From assembly GCA_029237735.1 (NCBI GenBank), contig JAQZBU010000014.1, positions 1 through 39,660 of the forward strand: 39,660 nucleotides of DNA, read 5' to 3'. The notes beneath the pieces were generated by a model that worked only from the letters and a program-made list of their open reading frames with translations, made no database searches and was not told the origin of the DNA. The stretch's first letter is position 1. Every line of letters starts with the position of its first letter. Shown here one piece after another: positions 32,869 through 39,660 of the stretch. A program made the translations under genes and the position numbers. This DNA is from Ramlibacter sp. (GTDB taxonomy: Bacteria > Pseudomonadota > Gammaproteobacteria > Burkholderiales > Burkholderiaceae_C).

Positions 32869-33594
32869 TCAAGAACTGATCACGGCGCGTTCATACAGGT
32901 AGTCTGCTTGTGCCAAGACGTTGTTTACATAGCTCGGGTTGTGGTAGCTACGCAAGACGAAGCCTCGTTCCGTCAACCACTCGTTTACCTGACAATGCAG
33001 AGCCTGTGATTCGTAGAACTCAATTGACGAGCACTCAACGTAAACGTACTGCATGAGACCGATCAGATTGATGCACCCATTTAGAACCTGCAGTTCGTAT
33101 CCTTGAACATCAATTTTGAGCAGTGCGGAAGGGCGAATAGAGCTCGGACTCACTAGTTGATCGAGGCGCCGGACCTTGACTGTCTCGCTCCTTACCTGTT
33201 GGGTGCCTGGGTAGATAGACGTTTGCATCTTCGTGATCGGCAGCAGAGATGACGAGTCATCGCGTGCGGAAACATTTATCGTCATTTCCGAGGCAGCCTC
33301 TCCAATAGCGGCGTCGTATAGACGAGTGCGAGGGTCTTTACCGTGCACCTTTTTGAAGGTGGCGCATGCATTCTGCATAGGCTCGAATGAGAGAATCTCG
33401 GCAGCCGAAAACACCTCACGAGCCACCAAGGCAAACTGCCCCTTATTCGCGCCCACGTCAAGGACAGTATTTACCGACCTCATTCCCCGAAGTACACCAG
33501 CATGCTCAACGCCGGCTGCCACGCGGTAGCCAAGTAGAGCGCGGGAGTAGGCAGTCCGACTTAGGCAGGCGAATAGTTTCGATGGTTTTATCAC
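32869..33594 (-). CDS. FkbM family methyltransferase (first of two)
   Basis: A 241-residue SAM-dependent methyltransferase of the FkbM type. VNTVLDVGANKGQFALVARE puts the SAM loop at D46-G52, followed by ILSFEPMQNAC (E71) and the family motif LLKIDVQGYELQVL. In polysaccharide loci such enzymes often O-methylate a sugar; the acceptor here is unknown. The start is GTG 33594, eight bases downstream of the preceding FkbM gene. It is the last gene of the minus-strand block, with 42 bases separating it from the convergent barrel gene. Base composition is AT-rich compared with that neighbour. Confidence 0.88.
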   Translation of the reverse strand: MIKPSKLFACLSRTAYSRALLGYRVAAGVEHAGVLRGMRSVNTVLDVGANKGQFALVAREVFSAAEILSFEPMQNACATFKKVHGKDPRTRLYDAAIGEAASEMTINVSARDDSSSLLPITKMQTSIYPGTQQVRSETVKVRRLDQLVSPSSIRPSALLKIDVQGYELQVLNGCINLIGLMQYVYVECSSIEFYESQALHCQVNEWLTERGFVLRSYHNPSYVNNVLAQADYLYERAVISS

Positions 33595-33601
33595 GCTTGT
33601 C

Positions 33602-34396
33602 TCATTTTGTGGCTAGGATATCGTAGTGAGTTCCCACGCCAAACCTCTTGAAATTGCCGAAGCCTGCATTCGCCAAGACTTGCTGCAGTTCCGATGGGTC
33701 GCTCCAAGCTTCATCCACTTCGTAAAAAATTCCAAAGATTCGTGGCAAGTGGCATGATCTGGCTAGTTCAGAGATAACCACACCTTCATGGCCTTCAACA
33801 TCAATCTTTATTAGCACCGGGAGAGAGGATGACGAAAGCGCATCGACTTGATCAATGCATATTAATTCGATCGCCTCTCTATGCCGCTGAACTCCACTGT
33901 TCATAGTGAGTGAGGCCACTCCGCTGTGCCCAGGGGATATGTAGATTTCGTGGCTCCCAACCTTGTTAGAAATAGCCGCTCTGATACACGTGATTTTCCC
34001 ACCGAGTCCGTTCGCGTCAATATTCGCTTCAAAGATTGAGGCTGTCTTTGATACAGGCTCAAACGCAAGTACGCGCATGCAGTTCGAATTTCGAGCGGCC
34101 AACAGACTGTACAGTCCTTGATTTGCCCCGATGTCCCAAAATTCGAAGGGTGCGTCTTGAGCGGTAATAAGGTCCGAAAGCACGCGCCCATACGCGCCTG
34201 AGAAGCAAAAGTTAAATGTTGCGTCGGTCCAGTTTGCCCTCATCCGAACTCCATACTGTGTTCGAACAAACTCCTTACCGACAGCCCGGTAGAACGCGGC
34301 ACTAATACTGCGCTTGAGCTTGGATAGTCCTCTATCGATTGTAGCGAGCAGGCCATGCTGTCGGTAGATTTGCAGAGCACGCGCGCCCGGGTTCAT
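33602..34396 (-). CDS. FkbM family methyltransferase (second of two)
   Basis: A 264-residue protein of the same family as its downstream neighbour but clearly diverged. The SAM loop is FWDIGANQGLYSLLAA (D88-G94). RVLAFEPVSKTASIFEANID (E113) and LIKIDVEGHEGVVISEL follow. The N-terminal ~80 residues differ from the neighbour and may set acceptor choice. The ATG overlaps the stop of the upstream glycosyltransferase (ATGA). Two dissimilar FkbM enzymes in one cassette suggest two methylated positions in the repeat unit, by inference. Confidence 0.88.
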   Translation of the reverse strand: MNPGARALQIYRQHGLLATIDRGLSKLKRSISAAFYRAVGKEFVRTQYGVRMRANWTDATFNFCFSGAYGRVLSDLITAQDAPFEFWDIGANQGLYSLLAARNSNCMRVLAFEPVSKTASIFEANIDANGLGGKITCIRAAISNKVGSHEIYISPGHSGVASLTMNSGVQRHREAIELICIDQVDALSSSSLPVLIKIDVEGHEGVVISELARSCHLPRIFGIFYEVDEAWSDPSELQQVLANAGFGNFKRFGVGTHYDILATK

Positions 34397-35598
34397 TCTG
34401 CTCCCTTCGCCTGACAGGCAGAGCTAACGGCGTCCAGCACTTCCGGCACCATCTCACTCCAAGATGATCGCATGGCTATTCGTCGGAGAGTCTCAAAGTC
34501 ATCTGAAGCGCGAACTGAGCGCCTAAATGCGTTTACATGGCTCAGCCATCGAGCAGGCGAATCGTCAAATAGGCAGCTTGTAGGAAGCTTTAGCTCATCA
34601 TGATTCACGCACTCTGTAGCCAACAGCGGAAGGCCGTGAGCCAGTGCCTTCGCAATCTTGAGTTTCGCGCCTGCGCTATATGCAAACGGCATTATGAGAA
34701 AGTCGGAGTCCAGAAGGTGGTCTGATAGCTCTTGATCCGACACGTCAGCGTAGAGATTCCATCCATTTCTACTGCAGAGTTTCATCACGTCGGAGGATGG
34801 GTTGGAACCCACAACTTTGACTACAACCGCGCCACCTCGATACAGCCTCAGATCTGGCAAGTATTTCGACTCAAAGAGGAGCAGTGCATCAATATTCATT
34901 TGCACGCTGAGCGATCCAAGAAAGGTTAAGACGACGTCACTAGATTTCGGCGCAGCCGGGGCTACTGCCGGGACATCCACTCCGACCTGAAGCACTGTGC
35001 TTTCATGCGTGCACATTCGAGCATAAGCCGCCCGATCGGATTGCGTCACGTGAATGCACGAAACATTGCGAAGAAGGTCGACTAGGTGATTATCCAGCCA
35101 TTGCAGCGTTGCTCTACCCACTATTCGAGCGAAAAATCCCCCGCGACTAGCGATGTTCGCGAACCACTGAGGATCAAAGTTGTGGGTTTCGACAACTAGG
35201 CCCGACCGAATCAACCGTCCGATCTCGGACTTCTGTAGCGCATAAGCTATTCCCAAATAATTTACAACCACGCAGTCGGGTTTATTCGCGAACAGCACCG
35301 ACCTTAGCTGACTCGCGTAAGTCTTAGTCCAGAATTTTTCCAATAAATAGTGCGAGCGGAAAATCAATGTACGAAATCCGGCCGCGTACTTCGTCCGACA
35401 ACGGTTACTGAAACTTCTCGCAATTTCAGAGCCATCGACGAATTGGATAACTTCCGATTGGCCAACGATGATCACAGGATATCCGGCCCTACCCGCAGTA
35501 ACCCAGCGCCCCTCAATCAAAATGTCCGCACCGTTCATGGCTGGCCGCACGAAACTGGGCGCAATAACCAGAATTTTGAGATCATGGATGGACTTCAC
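34393..35598 (-). CDS. Glycosyltransferase (GT-B fold, GT4-like)
   Basis: A 401-residue cytoplasmic or membrane-associated transferase. The N-terminal half starts LKILVIAPSFVRPAMNGADI, with THNFDPQWF in the acceptor side. The donor half has VVLTFLGSLSVQMNIDALLLF, VVKVVGSNPSSDV and FLIMPFAYSAGAKLKIAKALAHGLPLLAT. The last segment replaces the usual EX7E motif of GT4 with a GAKLKIAKAL variant seen in related sequences. Translation is coupled to both neighbours by ATGA overlaps. The sugar donor cannot be read from the sequence. Confidence 0.85.
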   Translation of the reverse strand: MKSIHDLKILVIAPSFVRPAMNGADILIEGRWVTAGRAGYPVIIVGQSEVIQFVDGSEIARSFSNRCRTKYAAGFRTLIFRSHYLLEKFWTKTYASQLRSVLFANKPDCVVVNYLGIAYALQKSEIGRLIRSGLVVETHNFDPQWFANIASRGGFFARIVGRATLQWLDNHLVDLLRNVSCIHVTQSDRAAYARMCTHESTVLQVGVDVPAVAPAAPKSSDVVLTFLGSLSVQMNIDALLLFESKYLPDLRLYRGGAVVVKVVGSNPSSDVMKLCSRNGWNLYADVSDQELSDHLLDSDFLIMPFAYSAGAKLKIAKALAHGLPLLATECVNHDELKLPTSCLFDDSPARWLSHVNAFRRSVRASDDFETLRRIAMRSSWSEMVPEVLDAVSSACQAKGAE

Positions 35599-36755
35599 AG
35601 CGGGAGCATTCGTCTGAGATTACGAACGACGACACTGACATCATATTTGTCTCGTGCGTGTTCGGCGGCACAAGCCCCCATTGCATTCCATTTTGAGACG
35701 TCCTCCATTGCCCGCGTTACTCCTTGAGCCACACTTTCAGGCGTCACCTCGGGAATAAGCCAACCCGTCCTTCCATCGATGATCGTTTCCCCTGGTGCGC
35801 CTGCCGCATTTGCGAGCACTGGCCGTCCCGCCATCATGGACTCGATGATCGAAAGCCCGAACGGCTCGGGCGTAATTCGGAGACTGGCGGTGAAATCGCA
35901 CAACCCATAGAGTGCCGAAACATCAGCTCGCGGGCCGGCAAATACAACATTTTCTCGCACGCCTATTTCCTCGGCCAAATTTTCTAGCTGAGCTTCATAT
36001 AAAGGGGTTTCGCCGCCGCCAACGAGTATGGCAACAACGGAGGGATGTTTGCTGAGGATGGTCGGCAGGGCGCGGATGAGCGCTTCTTGCCCCTTTTCTT
36101 CAATTAATCTTGCAAAGATTCCAATGACGAAACTATCCTCCTTGATTCCCATGGATCGCCTGAGCGAGATATTTATCGCTCGGTTGGGAAATTCATTGGA
36201 GTTAACTCCCAGATGGAGAATCTGCGGTGGACGAAACCAGTTAAGTAAGGTGCTTGCAGTGTAGGCGCTATTGGCGATGACTCTCAGTCGACAGAATACC
36301 ACCAGAAGTTCGTAAACGACCTTGTTCAAGTGGAGGAAGTAACTGTTACTCACTGCATTGGGCATTATCCAATAAACCGGCACCCGAGCTAAACAGCCAG
36401 CAAACGCGGCAAGCGGCACCAAATTCGGCATCCGCACGATAGCCCCAGCCCCGCCAGAAGCCTTCAACCAGTGAACTGTTCGCCGGACCGTCCTGAGGTT
36501 GAACTGGAGGAGGCTAAATGCACTTCGCAAAAGTGCAAGCCGTCCATGTTTGTAGTTCGGCGGCGCCGTGCTTCCCAGAACGGACACAGTGGCGCCAAGG
36601 CCTTCCAGAACATTGACCAATTGACCGTCTCGCATGGCAAGGATGCGGCAAGTTCCGCCCTGCTTTATCATCTCGCCGATCACGGAACTGAGCATTCTGC
36701 TCACTCCATAGGTTTCGTCACCGTCTATGATGAACGAGATGCAAGTGCTCCGCAT
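35595..36755 (-). CDS. GT4-family glycosyltransferase
   Basis: A 386-residue GT-B enzyme. The donor-binding half shows IGIFARLIEEKGQEALIRAL (R216, K221 for phosphate contact), VVAILVGGGETPLYEAQL, NVVFAGPRADVSALYGLCDF and the EX7E motif (EPFGLSIIE, E297 and E305), followed by SMMAGRPVLANAAGAPGETI. This is a textbook GT4 arrangement with a retaining mechanism. The N-terminal half (SFIIDGDETYGVSRMLSSVI) binds the lipid-linked acceptor. The ATG lies 38 bases inside the end of the polymerase gene. The donor is unknown. Confidence 0.92.
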   Translation of the reverse strand: MRSTCISFIIDGDETYGVSRMLSSVIGEMIKQGGTCRILAMRDGQLVNVLEGLGATVSVLGSTAPPNYKHGRLALLRSAFSLLQFNLRTVRRTVHWLKASGGAGAIVRMPNLVPLAAFAGCLARVPVYWIMPNAVSNSYFLHLNKVVYELLVVFCRLRVIANSAYTASTLLNWFRPPQILHLGVNSNEFPNRAINISLRRSMGIKEDSFVIGIFARLIEEKGQEALIRALPTILSKHPSVVAILVGGGETPLYEAQLENLAEEIGVRENVVFAGPRADVSALYGLCDFTASLRITPEPFGLSIIESMMAGRPVLANAAGAPGETIIDGRTGWLIPEVTPESVAQGVTRAMEDVSKWNAMGACAAEHARDKYDVSVVVRNLRRMLPL

Positions 36756-37974
36756 AACCTAGCTGAGAATTAGTCCGGCACTTTAGCCGAACGTGATAGA
36801 AAGCGACCGTCATGATCGATAAATAGCCGAGCAGCCGCACGGATTCGATTGCACCCAGCGAAAAGGTTAGAAATCCGAACGTTCCGACGAAATAATAAAC
36901 GTCCGATGCATCGAGTCCAATTCGCCTGTAAATTCTGTATATTAGGTAGACAAGTAAAAAACCCAACGCGGGACCATAGTAAAATAAGAGCAGCGCGAAT
37001 GCATTAGTTCCGAATTGTTCGACGCCAAACGGATTGAGCGACTGAACAAGCCCCCTGTCGTATTGGGCTCCTGGTCCGACGCCAAAAACGTTCCCCGCAG
37101 CGAGACTGTTCCAGAGATTTATAAATGGCAAGATCAGCCGAATGCCTTCGGAAGTTGTTGAGGCGATTGTTGGGTCCGTTATAACTCGCGCTACCCGCTC
37201 TTGTAGCAGCTCCAGCACCACAGCTAGAAAGATCACTGCTCCCGCGGCGACCCCAATTCGCAGCATTCCGCGTCGCTGCCGAAAAAGCTCGCAAAGAAGA
37301 ACAAAGGCGCCGCCGACTAGCACTGTGGGGCTTCTAAATAGCATCCAAAGGACGCTCACCAGCGCCAAGCAGAAAGCGGCCCTCCGGCTACTTTGATGAC
37401 AAGAGTAGTAAGTTAGACCCAGAACAGTGATGCCGAGCGCAGCGGTGGAGGGTTCCGGCGACATAACCGTCGGGCGCCTAAAACCTGCTAAAGCAATGTC
37501 ACGCTCAATCGAAAAATCGTGAACGCCATAGTAGCTGAAGCCTACACCCGTGCCATAAACCGTCTGTCCAAACCAATTTGACAAGCTTTCAAGCGGACCC
37601 AAGACTTCTAAGCACGCAAATGCTGTAAGCGCAACTGCACAATACAATGCCGTCCTTCCAAGAACATCAAGTTTGATGGTCCGGAGCGCCATAAAGACAA
37701 GCGTCCCAAAATAGATAGTCCATGCAGTTTGCAGACCGCTCGAAATAGCCTTGTCATCAGGCGTGCGCTCACTCCCAATCAAGTAGGAAAACACTGCCAT
37801 TGCAGCAAACAGCAAAATTGTCGAGGAGCACACCGACAATGCCCGCAGCCGATTTGGAAGCAGAAGGAGCAATGCCAACGCAGAGACGGACGGAATGCGG
37901 AGGGACCCCCAACCTATTCCAGCATCAAAATAGATGCCGAAGAATACTGTCAGGAACAAAACGGGCGCACGCAT
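36718..37974 (-). CDS. O-antigen/exopolysaccharide polymerase-like membrane protein (Wzy candidate)
   Basis: A 418-residue protein with about ten hydrophobic segments and a large loop near the middle, the layout of Wzy/O-antigen ligase (Wzy_C) proteins. After the first helices comes a periplasmic loop with FGQTVYGTGVGFSYYGVHDF. A later loop has NLWNSLAAGNVFGVGPGAQY, where the GVGPG-type motif after a helix is common in this superfamily. Low primary conservation is normal here. Being next to a flippase and glycosyltransferases, a polymerase fits better than a ligase. The 3' end overlaps the next gene by 38 bases, so the order is fixed in one transcript. Confidence 0.8.
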   Translation of the reverse strand: MRAPVLFLTVFFGIYFDAGIGWGSLRIPSVSALALLLLLPNRLRALSVCSSTILLFAAMAVFSYLIGSERTPDDKAISSGLQTAWTIYFGTLVFMALRTIKLDVLGRTALYCAVALTAFACLEVLGPLESLSNWFGQTVYGTGVGFSYYGVHDFSIERDIALAGFRRPTVMSPEPSTAALGITVLGLTYYSCHQSSRRAAFCLALVSVLWMLFRSPTVLVGGAFVLLCELFRQRRGMLRIGVAAGAVIFLAVVLELLQERVARVITDPTIASTTSEGIRLILPFINLWNSLAAGNVFGVGPGAQYDRGLVQSLNPFGVEQFGTNAFALLLFYYGPALGFLLVYLIYRIYRRIGLDASDVYYFVGTFGFLTFSLGAIESVRLLGYLSIMTVAFYHVRLKCRTNSQLGYAEHLHLVHHRR

Positions 37975-37979
37975 TTAGG

Positions 37980-39482
37980 CTACTTAACAATGGCGCCGCG
38001 AATTAAGCGTTGAAACTGATCTTTGAAAGTAAGGCGGTAAAGACCTACATATGCGAGCCCCCCCAACGAGCACACAACGGCGAGGCGGTGCCCAGAGGGG
38101 AACGACATTAACTTCCATTTTAGCAATAGCGAAATAGCGGCCATTCCTATAGAGCATGCCACCGCAGGCGCTATCGCCATGGCAAGTTTCGCTGGAGATA
38201 AGCCTAAGTACCTGCATATCAATTTGCCAACAATAAGCAAGTAAGCGCAGTTCGCCGCCAAATACAACTGTACTGCGGTTTTTAGGTCGAAGCTGGCTCC
38301 GATCGCAAAAGCGCCAGCAAATGCTATCAAAGTAAGCCAACTAAGCCTCAGGAGCGTGGCGGGCTGGTTTATGGCCATAAGAAGACTCCCGCTCGTGCTT
38401 GTCAGGGACTGGATAAAGCCCACGGGTGCCATCCAGATCAAAAGTTGTGGGACCAATGTCCAACGACCTCCGACTAGCGCTATGACAACCTCCTCCCGAA
38501 GTAGCCATAACAGCGTCATCATAGGGGCAGTAATCGTGGAAATGATCGCTAGAGTGTGGAGAAAAATGGGCTGGACAGCCAATGTGCCCCCCTCTTGAGC
38601 TCGGCTCATCAGCGGGTATGCGGCCCGAGCGACAACGAAGGTGACTAACTGCAGCGGGAATAGCATTAATTTTAGAGCGACCAGATACGCGCCGGTCACT
38701 GCAGCACCCAAGAGCTTTCCTACGATCAGGACGTCTGCGTTTCTTGCCCCGAAATTGACGAGATTTGCCATGGCAACTCGAGCGCTGAACGGCACTAAGG
38801 CCATAAGATCCTTGATGACTATGGACTTCAGCGTTAAGTTTGGGCGCCACCCCGACGCCATGATTGCACCAAGTGAAGAAACTGCTGCTCCAGTGAGCGT
38901 TTGGGCGACGAGCGAAAATACCCCAAGCCCATGTATGGCTGCGGTAACGGCGGCGATCAGGCCCGACACAGCTCCGATACCCTCGATCACTGCTAGCCTG
39001 CGAAAACGGCTTCCCCGCTCTAGTAAAGCTTGGTGGACAGCGCCGGCTGTTGATAACGGTAGCGCTACGGCCAAGACTCTAATGACATCAGCGAGCGCTG
39101 CGTCTTCATAGATCCGCGCTATGGCAGGCGCGAACGTAATGAGCATCAAACAAGCGCCCATTCCTATCACCACATTTGCAACAAACACCGCAAATATCTG
39201 GCGATGCTCAACCTTCTCTCTTTGAATGATTGCAGCGGCTGTCCCTAAATCCTTGACGACATTAGCCAGCGCGAGGAACGACACCGCCACTGCCATTAAG
39301 CCGAACTCGGCTGGCGTTAGCAGACGCGAAAGAACCAAGAGTCCGATGAATTGGCACGCCGTCGCGACAATTCTGCTAAGTCCTGCCCATTTGACGTTGC
39401 GGAAAATATTCACAGTGAAGGGCGCGGGAACGACTCTAGTTATGACGTGCAAGGTTGTTTGAAACTCGCGCAGACATGGCAT
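37980..39482 (-). CDS. Lipid-linked oligosaccharide flippase (Wzx/PST family)
   Basis: About 500 residues with 12-14 membrane helices. The start of the conserved part, VKWAGLSRIVATACQFIGLLVLSRLLTPAEFGLMAVA, is the signature of the polysaccharide transporter branch of the MOP superfamily. KDLGTAAAIIQREKVEHRQIF and GAAVTGAYLVALKLMLFPLQ also match. It should move undecaprenyl-linked repeat units across the inner membrane. The ATG at 39482 is used, but GTG 39413 (NIFRNVKW) would give a start more like relatives. It follows the livF-type stop by 19 bases, leaving no room for a separate promoter, so it may depend on readthrough. Confidence 0.9.
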   Translation of the reverse strand: MPCLREFQTTLHVITRVVPAPFTVNIFRNVKWAGLSRIVATACQFIGLLVLSRLLTPAEFGLMAVAVSFLALANVVKDLGTAAAIIQREKVEHRQIFAVFVANVVIGMGACLMLITFAPAIARIYEDAALADVIRVLAVALPLSTAGAVHQALLERGSRFRRLAVIEGIGAVSGLIAAVTAAIHGLGVFSLVAQTLTGAAVSSLGAIMASGWRPNLTLKSIVIKDLMALVPFSARVAMANLVNFGARNADVLIVGKLLGAAVTGAYLVALKLMLFPLQLVTFVVARAAYPLMSRAQEGGTLAVQPIFLHTLAIISTITAPMMTLLWLLREEVVIALVGGRWTLVPQLLIWMAPVGFIQSLTSTSGSLLMAINQPATLLRLSWLTLIAFAGAFAIGASFDLKTAVQLYLAANCAYLLIVGKLICRYLGLSPAKLAMAIAPAVACSIGMAAISLLLKWKLMSFPSGHRLAVVCSLGGLAYVGLYRLTFKDQFQRLIRGAIVK

Positions 39483-39501
39483 CTGTTGCCGACATTGAGA
39501 G

Positions 39502-39660
39502 TTACTCCCCCAAGTAAGCCGCCCTCACCTTCGGATCATTCAGCATCTCCTTCGCGTCCCCGTTCATGCTGATGATCCCGGACTCCATCACGTAGCCGCG
39601 GTCCGCGATCTCCAGCGCCCGGCTGGCGTTCTGCTCCACCAGCAGGATGGTCACGCCCTG
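39502..39660 (-). CDS. livF: Branched-chain amino acid-type ABC transporter ATPase, C-terminal end (LivF-like, rest outside window)
   Basis: The last 52 residues and stop of a high-GC gene read GVTILLVEQNASRALEIADR, then GYVMESGIISMNG, and end near VRAAYLGE. The VEQN with the H-loop position replaced, the RGYVMESG stretch and the AYLGE ending are typical of LivF, the second ATPase of branched-chain amino acid (or urea/amide, UrtE) transporters. UrtE usually ends differently, so LivF is preferred, but the fragment is short. Only the C-terminus is in the window. Confidence 0.82.
   Translation of the reverse strand, partial: QGVTILLVEQNASRALEIADRGYVMESGIISMNGDAKEMLNDPKVRAAYLGE

Larger units (their letters stand above)
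32869..39482. other. AT-richer polysaccharide repeat-unit cassette (likely horizontally exchanged)
   Basis: Six genes on the minus strand, several overlapping (ATGA overlaps at 34393 and 35595, a 38-base overlap at 36718), share a lower GC content than the rest of the window. By hand, the line 36841-36900 has 26 G+C of 60, against 43 of 60 in 3061-3120. The change at the right end coincides with the start of the flippase gene, next to a high-GC livF-type gene. No integrase, IS or att-like repeats were seen at the edges, so exchange by homologous recombination in flanking genes is the simplest inference. Confidence 0.7.

Overview
The window looks like a chromosomal segment of a high-GC betaproteobacterium, most likely Burkholderiales/Comamonadaceae (Ramlibacter- or Variovorax-like). 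This is an inference from the Bug-type solute receptor, the FAD monooxygenase + DUF2783 pair, the H-NS type, frequent GTG/TTG starts and the dispersed GTCATCCCCGCG palindromes. No integrase, transposase, phage gene or CRISPR array was seen, and no gene-free stretch exceeds about 200 bases.

Layout: 1-4.6 kb holds the end of an aromatic-type FAD monooxygenase with a DUF2783 partner, then valS. 4.7-12.4 kb mixes housekeeping genes (a 2-hydroxyacid dehydrogenase-like protein, hexose-6-phosphate mutarotase, a TusA-like protein, a NUDIX hydrolase, cysM) with nucleotide-sugar genes (galU, gmd, fcl) and a methyltransferase. Copies of a palindromic repeat lie between these genes. tRNA-Leu(CAA) and a periplasmic rhodanese-like protein follow. 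14.2-23.4 kb is an exopolysaccharide/capsule export block: acyltransferase, VanZ-like protein, a lipoprotein, YjbH/GfcD-like barrel, Wza-like channel lipoprotein, Wzb-like phosphatase, Wzc-like kinase and a convergent initiating phosphoglycosyl transferase. An H-NS-like gene is next to it. 24-27.4 kb has an HtrA-like protein without two of its catalytic triad residues, then a 41-residue membrane peptide coupled to a 705-residue protein I cannot assign. 27.5-32.8 kb holds an SDR, a WcaI-like glycosyltransferase, a 2Fe-2S flavin reductase, a 53-residue membrane protein, a Bug receptor and a small barrel-like protein. 32.9-39.5 kb is a visibly AT-richer one-strand block (flippase, polymerase, two glycosyltransferases, two FkbM methyltransferases) ending 19 bases from the stop of a livF-type ABC ATPase.

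Together the polysaccharide genes make most of a Wzx/Wzy-dependent pathway. GalU gives UDP-glucose and Gmd/Fcl give GDP-L-fucose. The ExoY/WcaJ-like enzyme primes undecaprenyl phosphate, and WcaI plus two further glycosyltransferases extend the unit. FkbM and acyltransferase genes could decorate it, Wzx/Wzy flip and polymerise it, and Wzc/Wzb/Wza/YjbH control length and export. The order yjbH-wza-wzb-wzc matches gfcD-gfcE-etp-etk of E. coli group 4 capsule. The genes are scattered among housekeeping genes, and the repeat-unit genes have a different base composition, as expected of a horizontally exchanged serotype cassette.
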